Of a stretch of 10,311 nt of DNA, positions 1-5,218 are shown piece by piece. The notes beneath the pieces were generated by a model. That model made no database searches and was not told the origin of the DNA. It saw only the letters and a program-made list of their open reading frames with translations. Made by a program: the position numbers and the translations under genes. This DNA is from Spirochaetaceae bacterium. Lineage in GTDB: Bacteria; Spirochaetota; Spirochaetia; UBA9216. Location: the NCBI GenBank assembly GCA_028527945.1, contig JAQQAK010000019.1:1-10311 (forward strand), read 5' to 3'. Position 1 is the stretch's first letter. Each line of letters starts with the position of its first letter.

Positions 1-422
1 ATTACGCCGGAAGATCTTTTATCATGCCAACAACAGCACAAAGAGAGCTTGCGGTAAGAATGAAACTTCACCCTATAAAAGAAACAGTTCAGGGTAAAAA
101 AATAATCCTCATAGACGACTCTCTAGTCAGGGGAACGACAAGCAGGATCCTTGTAAAAATGCTTAGAGATGCCGGAGCCAAAGAGATTCACCTAAGATTA
201 TCTTCTCCTGAATTAAAATGGCCCTGTTTTTTTGGTATAGACATACCTACAAGAGAAGAATTAATATCTAATAAAAGATCTCCGGAGGAAATTGCCGAAC
301 ACATTGGAGCTGACTCTGTAATGTTTCTTCCGATTGATAAACTTAAAAACTGTGTTAAAGACTGTAAAGAGTATTGTTACGCATGCTTTTGCGGAGATTA
401 CCCAAAGCACTCTCTACCGTAA
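1..422 (+). CDS. purF: Amidophosphoribosyltransferase (glutamine PRPP amidotransferase), 3' end only
   Basis: C-terminal 139 residues of PurF, which makes 5-phosphoribosylamine from PRPP and glutamine in the first committed step of purine synthesis. The gene starts outside the window; the first whole codon is at 3, and the visible peptide opens YAGRSFIMP, matching the Bacillus YVGRTFIQP region. The PRPP-binding loop IDDSLVRGTT is at visible residues 37-46. In the Bacillus-type enzyme a 4Fe-4S cluster is held by Cys residues. Here the Cys of WPCFFGID (residue 75) and the CYAC motif (125-128) line up with the last three ligands, so this is the iron-sulphur type. The tail is unusually Cys-rich, with five Cys in 14 residues (117, 121, 125, 128, 130). 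The N-terminal glutaminase domain is not visible. The downstream purM lies 244 bases away behind a hairpin, so purF may end its own transcript. Confidence 0.95.
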   Translation, partial: YAGRSFIMPTTAQRELAVRMKLHPIKETVQGKKIILIDDSLVRGTTSRILVKMLRDAGAKEIHLRLSSPELKWPCFFGIDIPTREELISNKRSPEEIAEHIGADSVMFLPIDKLKNCVKDCKEYCYACFCGDYPKHSLP

Positions 423-451
423 TAAATTATTGCAACTAACAAATAGCAACA

Positions 452-480
452 TTTAACCAAAAAGCAGTTTTCATTATAAT
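452..480 (+). promoter_or_regulatory. Possible sigma70-type promoter for purM-purN-purD
   Basis: A perfect TATAAT is at 475-480. A poor -35 match, TTTAAC, is at 452-457 with a 17-base spacer. Transcription would begin near 487, giving a leader of about 180 bases before purM. The -10 box falls in the loop of the hairpin at 463-490, so promoter and terminator overlap here. In A+T-rich DNA a chance TATAAT is common, hence the low confidence. Confidence 0.35.
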
Positions 481-495
481 CTGAACTGCTCTTTT
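459..495 (+). terminator. Probable Rho-independent terminator after purF
   Basis: Arms AGCAGTT (463-469) and AACTGCT (484-490) form 7 bp, plus one T-G wobble inside. An A run (459-462) lies before and CTTTT (491-495) after. The loop is about 12 bases, which is long, and the stem is only moderately G+C-rich, so this is a weak terminator. It lies 40 bases after the purF stop, where a terminator is expected. Confidence 0.5.
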
Positions 496-512
496 GATAG
501 AAGAAATGATAA

Positions 513-538
513 AAATACTAAATACACCTTTAGTATTT
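513..538 (+). repeat. Perfect 10-bp inverted repeat in the purM leader
   Basis: AAATACTAAA (513-522) and TTTAGTATTT (529-538) are perfect reverse complements around the 6-base loop TACACC. An A run precedes it and ATTTAAAC follows. It could be a second, A+T-rich terminator for purF, an attenuator in the purM leader, or an operator-like palindrome. The sequence alone does not decide, and I recognise no known regulator site in it. Confidence 0.5.
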
Positions 539-549
539 ATTTAAACATT

Positions 550-606
550 AAGTTTGGAGCCTAATCTGTCACTCAGTTTACGCCTTCAAACTTCTTCCCA
601 GTTTAC
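550..606 (+). repeat. Leader inverted repeat with a CAGTTTAC direct repeat
   Basis: AAGTTTGGAG (550-559) can pair with CTTCAAACTT (584-593), 10 bp in RNA including one G-U, around a 24-base loop. The 8-mer CAGTTTAC occurs at 574-581 inside the loop and again at 599-606, 25 bases apart. Both lie 60-120 bases before purM. The pattern could be a folded leader or a repeated protein-binding site. It matches neither the E. coli nor the Bacillus purine repressor box as I know them, nor a purine or ZTP riboswitch core. Confidence 0.35.
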
Positions 607-650
607 TTGCCATTAAACCTGCCCTGCAGCTTTTGGCATGAATTTTTTAC

Positions 651-656
651 AGGAGG
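651..656 (+). promoter_or_regulatory. Shine-Dalgarno site that sets the TTG start of purM
   Basis: A full AGGAGG lies 10 bases before the TTG at 667. The frame stays open upstream to another TTG at 607, but that one has no ribosome binding site and would add 20 residues that do not look like PurM. The site therefore fixes the start at 667. Confidence 0.85.
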
Positions 657-666
657 AAACATAAAC

Positions 667-1632
667 TTGGAAATTAAATCATATTCTCAAGCTGGCGTAG
701 ATATAGAAAAAGGGGATCGATTCGCATCCTATATTTCAAGCATTAAATCATCGGCAGTATCAAACTCTATAGGAGGTTTTGCCGGCGGATTAGAACTTGA
801 CATGAGTGGATACAAACACCCGGTAATGCTTTCAGCAACAGACGGAGTGGGAACAAAACTCATAGTTGCCCAAAAACTTAAAAAGTTTGATACACTAGGA
901 ATAGATTTAACCGCTATGTGTGTTAACGACCTTGCAGTTTGCGGAGCATGGCCCCTAAGCTTTCTTGACTATATAGGCTGTGGAAAGCTAAATGAAGAAA
1001 TAATGAAAGAAGTCATAAAGGGCATTGTAGACGGTTGTGAACAAGCAGAATGTATTCTGGCCGGTGGTGAAACAGCAGAAATGCCTGACATGTACCCTGA
1101 TAATGATTTTGATCTTGCAGGTTTTTGTGTTGGTATGGTAGAAAAATCCAAAATGCTTCCTTTTACAAATGAAATAAAAGCTGGAGATATCATATTAGGT
1201 CTTCCTTCTTCAGGAATCCATTCAAACGGCTTATCTCTTGCAAGAAAAGTAATACCGTCTGACGATTCAGCACTAATGAACATGCTTCTTAAACCAACAA
1301 TCATTTACGTTAAAGCACTAAAGAAACTTATAGGAACCCAAAAAGTTATTTCAGCAGCCCACATCACTGGCGGAGGACTTGAAGGAAATATTATAAGAGT
1401 TTTACCCAAAAATGTTCATCCTGAGTTCAATTACAACTGGTCTGTTCCTGAGATTTTTGATATCATTCAGAAGAAAGGTGCTATTGAAGAATCCGAAATG
1501 CGTAAAGTTTACAACATGGGTATTGGTATAGCAATTATTGCCCATCCCGAAAATGTAGATACTATCTTAAATGAAGCAAAATCGTCCGGAATAGACATTT
1601 TTGAGGCAGGCGTTTTAAAGGCGGCAGAATAA
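667..1632 (+). CDS. purM: Phosphoribosylformylglycinamidine cyclo-ligase (AIR synthetase)
   Basis: PurM closes the imidazole ring, turning FGAM into AIR with ATP, as a cytoplasmic homodimer. Translation starts at TTG 667 behind AGGAGG, giving 321 residues (E. coli has 345, so slightly short). Family landmarks are present in order: the N-terminal SYSQAGVDIEKG; DGVGTKL (59-65), the ATP/phosphate loop; CVNDL (85-89); FLDYIGCGKL (99-108); GGETAEMP (133-140); GLPSSGIHSNGLSLAR (178-193); and HITGGGLEGN (232-241). The start of the next gene, purN, directly follows the stop codon, so the two are very likely translationally coupled. Any transcription control probably acts in the long leader upstream. 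The residue after CVND reads LAVCGAWPLSF where many relatives have a version of LLVQGAEPLFF, a mild drift that should not abolish activity. Confidence 0.96.
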   Translation: MEIKSYSQAGVDIEKGDRFASYISSIKSSAVSNSIGGFAGGLELDMSGYKHPVMLSATDGVGTKLIVAQKLKKFDTLGIDLTAMCVNDLAVCGAWPLSFLDYIGCGKLNEEIMKEVIKGIVDGCEQAECILAGGETAEMPDMYPDNDFDLAGFCVGMVEKSKMLPFTNEIKAGDIILGLPSSGIHSNGLSLARKVIPSDDSALMNMLLKPTIIYVKALKKLIGTQKVISAAHITGGGLEGNIIRVLPKNVHPEFNYNWSVPEIFDIIQKKGAIEESEMRKVYNMGIGIAIIAHPENVDTILNEAKSSGIDIFEAGVLKAAE

Positions 1633-2193
1633 ATGGCAAATCTTGCAGTTTTTGCGTCAGGAAGTGGTACAAATTTTGAAGCAATTACAAAAGCTGTTTT
1701 AAAAACAGAACATAAAGTTTGCTGCTTAATCTGCGACAAAAAAGATGCAGCCGTTTTTGAACGGGCAAAAAAGCTAAGAATCCCATCTTTTCATGTAAGT
1801 TATAAATCTCGAACAAAAGCTGAAACAGAAGAAGAGATGATAAAAATCCTTACAGAAAAAGAGACAGATCTTATAGCATTAGCAGGATTCATGAGACTAC
1901 TAACACCCAAATTAGTAGATTGTTTTAAGGATAGAATAATCAATATCCATCCTTCCCTATTACCAAAATACCCCGGAACTAATGGTATAAAAGATAGCTG
2001 GGAATCTGGTGACACGGAGTTAGGTATCACAATCCACAGAATAGACTACGGGCTTGACACTGGCCCAGTTATCATGCAAAAGTCCTTTTCAAGATATACA
2101 GATAGCAGTCTTGAAGAGGTTGAAAACAGGATTCATACACTTGAACATCAATTTTATCCACAAGTATTGCTGGATATCCTTGGTTCAATTTAA
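1633..2193 (+). CDS. purN: Phosphoribosylglycinamide formyltransferase (GAR transformylase, folate-dependent)
   Basis: PurN transfers a formyl group from 10-formyl-tetrahydrofolate to GAR. At 186 residues it is a little shorter than E. coli PurN (212). The N-terminal phosphate-binding motif ASGSGTNF is at 8-15. LAGFMRLL (83-90) forms the folate site. The catalytic Asn-His-Asp triad, N106/H108/D144 in E. coli, corresponds to N104 and H106 in INIHPSLLP and D142 in GLDTGPVI. The ATG directly follows the purM TAA with no bases between (TAAATG), and only a weak AAGGCGG-like site lies within the end of purM, so it probably depends on ribosomes finishing purM. In Bacillus purH follows purN; here purD does. 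Confidence 0.96.
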   Translation: MANLAVFASGSGTNFEAITKAVLKTEHKVCCLICDKKDAAVFERAKKLRIPSFHVSYKSRTKAETEEEMIKILTEKETDLIALAGFMRLLTPKLVDCFKDRIINIHPSLLPKYPGTNGIKDSWESGDTELGITIHRIDYGLDTGPVIMQKSFSRYTDSSLEEVENRIHTLEHQFYPQVLLDILGSI

Positions 2194-2222
2194 ATCCTAT
2201 CATTAAAAAAGATAAACATCAC

Positions 2223-2228
2223 AGGAGG
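2223..2228 (+). promoter_or_regulatory. Shine-Dalgarno site for the TTG start of purD
   Basis: AGGAGG lies five bases before TTG at 2234. It fixes the start so that the protein begins MKVLILGSGAREHA, the exact family N-terminus. The rest of the 40-base purN-purD gap shows no terminator or promoter. Confidence 0.85.
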
Positions 2229-2233
2229 ATCTT

Positions 2234-3499
2234 TTGAAAGTTCTTATACTTGGTTCTGGAGCAAGAGAACACGCTATAACTTGGAAATATTCTAAAAGCA
2301 GACGAATTTCAGGCCTTTATATTGCGCCTGGAAATGCTGGAACAGGAGAGCTTGGGCTTAATTTGCCAGAGGTAAACCCTGAAGATCCGGCCCAGGTAAT
2401 TGAAGCATGCAAAGAATATGAAATAACTCATGTTTTCGTAGGACCGGAAGCCCCCTTAATGGCAGGTGTTGTTGATGAGCTTTCTAAAGCCGGCATTCCG
2501 GCGGTAGGCCCACATAAAGCTGCGGCAATGCTCGAAGGCAGCAAAATCTTTTCTAAAGAATTTATGAAAAGACACAGCATACCAACTGCTGATGCCAGAG
2601 AATTTACCGAAAAAGCAGATTTTGAAACTTACATTAAAAACAAAGAAGGTTCTGTCGTAATCAAGCAGGATGGTCTGGCGGCTGGAAAAGGAGTTCTTGT
2701 TTCTGATAACAAAGAAGAGCTTCTAAATTTTGGCAATGATATCCTTAAGAGCGAAAAACTCATTGTAGAGCAATGCCTCACAGGATACGAAATCTCTATT
2801 TTTGCCTTAACCGATGGCAAAAATTATAAACTACTGCCAGTATGCGCAGATTTTAAACGCGCAAAAGAAGGTGACAACGGACCTAATACCGGTGGAATGG
2901 GAGCTATTTGCCCAGTTCCTTATGTAAACTCATCTATAATTTCTGAAATAGAAGAAAAGATAATAGTTCCAACATTCAAAGGGATGTCCCAAGAAAACCT
3001 TAATTATGCAGGAGTTCTTTACTTTGGTCTAATGATGACAGAAGAGGGTCCTATGCTGTTAGAATACAATGTTCGATTTGGAGACCCTGAAGCTCAGGTT
3101 TTGATACCACTTATTGATTCTGATCTGGGAAATATTACAGACGCATTAATCAACCAAACACTTGATGAGTATAACCCAAGAATATCAAATAACGCAGCCC
3201 TTGGTGTTGTTGTAGCTTCAGGAGGGTATCCCGGAAGTTACGAAACAGGAAAACAAGTAAAACCAATACCTGTTTATCCGGAAAAAGATGCTTTAATTTT
3301 TCATGCTTCAACAACAGAAGATGAATCTGGACACGTGCTTACCGGCGGAGGCAGATGTTTTACATGCGTAGGAATAGGAGCAAACATCCTAAAGGCCAAC
3401 GCAAGAGCATATGAAGCTGTAAAAACGGTTAAATTCGAAGGAGCGTGGTGCAGAACAGATATTGGTAAAAAATTCTTTGCCAATGAAAAAACCATATAG
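2234..3499 (+). CDS. purD: Phosphoribosylamine-glycine ligase (GAR synthetase)
   Basis: PurD joins glycine to phosphoribosylamine, the product of PurF, using ATP, and passes GAR to PurN. It has 421 residues, the usual length. It is an ATP-grasp enzyme: LGSGAREHAI (6-15) begins the N-terminal domain, GPEAPL (70-75) is conserved, and the ATP-grasp core includes IKQDGLAAGKGV (143-154). GDNGPNTGGMGA is at 213-224. LLEYNVRFGDPEAQ (275-288) carries the Mg-binding residues E277 and N279. Relatives usually have Ala/Ser where IKQDG has Gln-Asp, a harmless-looking change. It uses a TTG start behind AGGAGG. It lies 40 bases after purN without a visible terminator, so purM-purN-purD are probably one transcript. 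A hairpin follows before purE. Confidence 0.97.
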   Translation: MKVLILGSGAREHAITWKYSKSRRISGLYIAPGNAGTGELGLNLPEVNPEDPAQVIEACKEYEITHVFVGPEAPLMAGVVDELSKAGIPAVGPHKAAAMLEGSKIFSKEFMKRHSIPTADAREFTEKADFETYIKNKEGSVVIKQDGLAAGKGVLVSDNKEELLNFGNDILKSEKLIVEQCLTGYEISIFALTDGKNYKLLPVCADFKRAKEGDNGPNTGGMGAICPVPYVNSSIISEIEEKIIVPTFKGMSQENLNYAGVLYFGLMMTEEGPMLLEYNVRFGDPEAQVLIPLIDSDLGNITDALINQTLDEYNPRISNNAALGVVVASGGYPGSYETGKQVKPIPVYPEKDALIFHASTTEDESGHVLTGGGRCFTCVGIGANILKANARAYEAVKTVKFEGAWCRTDIGKKFFANEKTI

Positions 3500-3507
3500 A
3501 ATATAAA

Positions 3508-3533
3508 AACAGGGTTCTACCGCCCTGTTCTTT
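3508..3533 (+). terminator. Terminator-like hairpin between purD and purE
   Basis: AACAGGG (3508-3514) pairs perfectly with CCCTGTT (3523-3529), plus a T-G wobble, around a 6-base loop, followed by CTTTAAAGTTTT. A G+C-rich stem base and short loop favour a real terminator or attenuator, but the T run is interrupted, so read-through into purE is likely. I see no convincing promoter for purE between here and its start; only a TTGCCA at 3477 is followed by A+T-rich DNA. Confidence 0.6.
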
Positions 3534-3555
3534 AAAGTTTTAGAAAGGGAAAATA

Positions 3556-3954
3556 ATGAAAGATTTACTTTTTATAATTGGATCCGAATCAGACAGAAAA
3601 AATATAGAAGCAGGAACAGCTCTTGCAGAAGAAAAAGGATTAAGCTATGAATTAGTGGTTTATTCTGCTCATAGAAACCTGCCAGAGCTTAGTGATTTTC
3701 TTAAAAAAGAAGAGGAAAACTTCAGAGTAATTATTACAGCAGCAGGGCTTTCAGCAGCACTCCCTGGCGTTGTTGCCGCAATGGTAAAAAAGCCAGTAAT
3801 AGGTATTCCACTTGTATCAGGAGAACTGTCAGGAGTAGACGCGTTATTGTCAATACTTCAACTTCCAAAAGGAATTCCCTGTGCAACAATGGGAATAGGC
3901 AAACAGGGAGTTTTAAACTCAGTTCATTTGGCTGAACGAATTATTAATTGTTAA
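3556..3954 (+). CDS. purE: N5-carboxyaminoimidazole ribonucleotide mutase / AIR carboxylase (PurE), short and atypical
   Basis: PurE forms CAIR, either from N5-CAIR made by PurK (class I) or directly from AIR and CO2 (class II). The N-terminal GSESD (9-13) and SAHR (37-40), with the catalytic-loop His39, are clear. LSGVDALLSILQLPKGIP is the usual second half and is strongly class I-like. Two things are odd. Where class I enzymes have AHLPG this one has AALPG (67-71), so the usual second conserved His is Ala68, and the preceding GLSA resembles neither class well (class II: GRSNALSG). It is also 132 residues rather than about 160-170: the protein stops at AERIINC, without the C-terminal helix. 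No frameshifted remnant follows, because the next gene's stop is 4 bases away. The AAAGGGA ribosome site at 3544-3550 is good. No purK is in the window. Assignment to the PurE family is firm; the exact reaction is not. Confidence 0.87.
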   Translation: MKDLLFIIGSESDRKNIEAGTALAEEKGLSYELVVYSAHRNLPELSDFLKKEEENFRVIITAAGLSAALPGVVAAMVKKPVIGIPLVSGELSGVDALLSILQLPKGIPCATMGIGKQGVLNSVHLAERIINC

Positions 3955-3958
3955 TTAC

Positions 3959-4723
3959 TCAACTCTGTTGCTGTCGGTGTATTTCATAAAATGCAATACC
4001 CGCGGCAACAGATACATTTAATGAATCAACTTTCCCTGATGATGGAATACTTACAGCTCCATCACATTTTTCAGAAACAAGACGAGAAACACCTTTCCCT
4101 TCATCTCCAAGTACAATAGCAATTTTTCCAGTTAGATTTGTTTTATAAATTACCTGTCCATCCATTTCAGCACTATACACCCAAAAACCTTCTTGCTTTA
4201 GATAATCAATTGCTCGTGATAAATTGTTTACAATAACAGATGTAACATAATTCACAGCACCAGCTGAAGTTCTGGCAATAGTATCACTATCAGAAACTGA
4301 ACGCCTAGAACGAGTAACAACAACATCTGCCCCAAATTGTTCAGCACTACGTAAAATTGCGCCATAATTGTGAGGGTCTGTAACTCCATCAAGAATAACA
4401 ACAAGAGCATTTTCTTTTTTCAGCGAATCAATTATTTCCTCAAATGTTATTGTCTCCGCCGCCTTGGAACTTATTTTTTTATTTCCAGAAGAAGCCTCTC
4501 CACCAGAAATAAACATTTGCAATACAACACCTCTGTTTGAATCTCCAAAACGTTTATTCATTTCACCGGGAGGAATATTCACTACTTCTAATGATTTTCT
4601 TTTAGCGATATCTATTATATTGTCTATCCTGCTATTCTTTCTTGATACATATAGTCTACCTTTACCGCTAGCAGCTTTTACTGTTTCTTCAATACCATGT
4701 AATCCGGTTATAATTCTGTCCAA
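3959..4723 (-). CDS. rlmB: RlmB/TrmH-family 2'-O-ribose RNA methyltransferase (probable 23S rRNA Gm2251-type)
   Basis: A SPOUT (trefoil-knot) methyltransferase that uses S-adenosylmethionine to methylate a ribose 2'-OH, most likely in 23S rRNA. At 254 residues it has the usual length. The small N-terminal RNA-binding domain starts ITGLHGIEETV (5-15) and is joined by a flexible Ser/Lys linker (about 72-92). The three family motifs follow: DGVTDPHNYGAILRSAE (112-128) with N119, R125 and E128; VLGDEGKGVS (204-213); and SIPSSGKVDSLNVSVA (225-240), which form the knot and cofactor site. It starts at TTG 4723, five bases after AAGGAG (4729-4734), a site that lies at the end of the upstream gene; the two genes are 2 bases apart and surely co-transcribed. 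It converges on purE. Yeast-type tRNA TrmH or another RNA target cannot be excluded, though the N-terminal domain favours RlmB. Confidence 0.88.
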   Translation of the reverse strand: MDRIITGLHGIEETVKAASGKGRLYVSRKNSRIDNIIDIAKRKSLEVVNIPPGEMNKRFGDSNRGVVLQMFISGGEASSGNKKISSKAAETITFEEIIDSLKKENALVVILDGVTDPHNYGAILRSAEQFGADVVVTRSRRSVSDSDTIARTSAGAVNYVTSVIVNNLSRAIDYLKQEGFWVYSAEMDGQVIYKTNLTGKIAIVLGDEGKGVSRLVSEKCDGAVSIPSSGKVDSLNVSVAAGIAFYEIHRQQQS

Positions 4724-4725
4724 GC

Positions 4726-5148
4726 CTACTCCTTGGTATAATCTTTAACAACATCAACTTCACCATCAAAGTCTGTATCTTTTTCATATTTGTTAATATA
4801 GACGCCGTCAAGATAAACCCAAATATCCACTTTTTCATCATAGTTGGAATCTATTTCTCGTCTAATCATTTTACCATTCGAATAAAAATAGAAATCATCA
4901 AGCTTTCCGTCTAAATTGTAATCTTGATGTTCCTCTGTCTTATTACCATTCTTATTATACTTTACAATATAATCTATATTACCATCAAAATTCTTATCAA
5001 GAGAAACCTCTGTAACATGACCACCCGATAAACTTACCCATCTATCAGTTTTTCCATCTGAATTGGTATCGTCTTCTCTACTCTGCGAATACAAAGGAAG
5101 TGCGATAACAATAAAAAAAATAGCCTGAAAAATTAACAACCTTTTCAT
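4726..5148 (-). CDS. Small secreted protein with five EF-loop-like Asp repeats
   Basis: I do not recognise a named family. Reading from the ATG at 5148 gives 140 residues: MKRLLIFQ, a hydrophobic stretch to about residue 19, then LPLYSQS, a plausible signal peptidase I site. No lipobox Cys is seen, so it is probably periplasmic or exported rather than a lipoprotein. The mature part is five copies of a 24-25-residue unit. Each has a nine-residue loop, D-x-N/D-x-D-G-x-x-D, starting at residues 27, 51, 76, 100 and 124; the fourth has Glu for Gly. Each loop except the last is followed by an aromatic strand and a Gly turn (such as YSNGK). Such loops bind calcium in EF hands, dockerins and thrombospondin type 3 repeats, so calcium binding is an inference. 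A TTG at 5172 would add eight residues (KNTDNLF). Neither start has a good ribosome site, and the signal peptide favours 5148. It lies between dnaJ and rlmB, with its own possible promoter. Confidence 0.8.
   Translation of the reverse strand: MKRLLIFQAIFFIVIALPLYSQSREDDTNSDGKTDRWVSLSGGHVTEVSLDKNFDGNIDYIVKYNKNGNKTEEHQDYNLDGKLDDFYFYSNGKMIRREIDSNYDEKVDIWVYLDGVYINKYEKDTDFDGEVDVVKDYTKE
4729..4734 (-). promoter_or_regulatory. Shine-Dalgarno site for the TTG start of rlmB
   Basis: On the minus strand AAGGAG precedes the TTG at 4723 by five bases. It overlaps the last codons of the preceding gene, which ends at 4726, so ribosomes leaving that gene are positioned to start rlmB. Confidence 0.8.
4753..5070 (-). 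repeat. Five-copy Asp-loop protein repeat
   Basis: This is the coding stretch for five tandem loops, DTNSDGKTD, DKNFDGNID, DYNLDGKLD, DSNYDEKVD and DTDFDGEVD, spaced 24, 25, 24 and 24 residues apart. The acidic positions 1, 3, 5 and 9 of each loop hold Asp or Asn in every copy. Confidence 0.85.
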
Positions 5149-5188
5149 AAAAAGATTATCGGTATTTTTCAAGCTTGTTGTGATACTT

Positions 5189-5218
5189 ATTATAAAAATT
5201 GCTAATTAAGTATTACAA
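5189..5218 (-). promoter_or_regulatory. Possible promoter for the repeat protein and rlmB
   Basis: On the minus strand TTGTAA (5218-5213) and a perfect TATAAT (5194-5189) are 18 bases apart. The -35 box overlaps the dnaJ stop codon. Transcription would start near 5182, about 34 bases before the ATG at 5148 but only about 10 before the alternative TTG at 5172, which supports the ATG start. A 7-bp inverted repeat (ATACTTA at 5183-5189, TAAGTAT at 5207-5213) spans the same place. It is a possible binding site rather than a convincing terminator. Confidence 0.45.

Noticed and set aside
607..666. Upstream in-frame extension of purM from a TTG at 607
   Set aside because: No ribosome binding site precedes it, the added residues do not match PurM, and AGGAGG directly supports the TTG at 667.
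423..666. Purine, ZTP, PRPP or THF riboswitch before purM
   Set aside because: The leader has inverted repeats but none of the conserved core sequences of these riboswitch classes as I know them.
3955..4000. Frameshifted remnant of the missing PurE C-terminus
   Set aside because: The sequence past the stop is the conserved end of rlmB on the opposite strand and encodes no PurE-like residues in another frame.
4464..4748. Plus-strand open frame antisense to rlmB
   Set aside because: It lies opposite a gene with all family motifs, has no ribosome site or recognisable domain, and is a by-product of the other strand.
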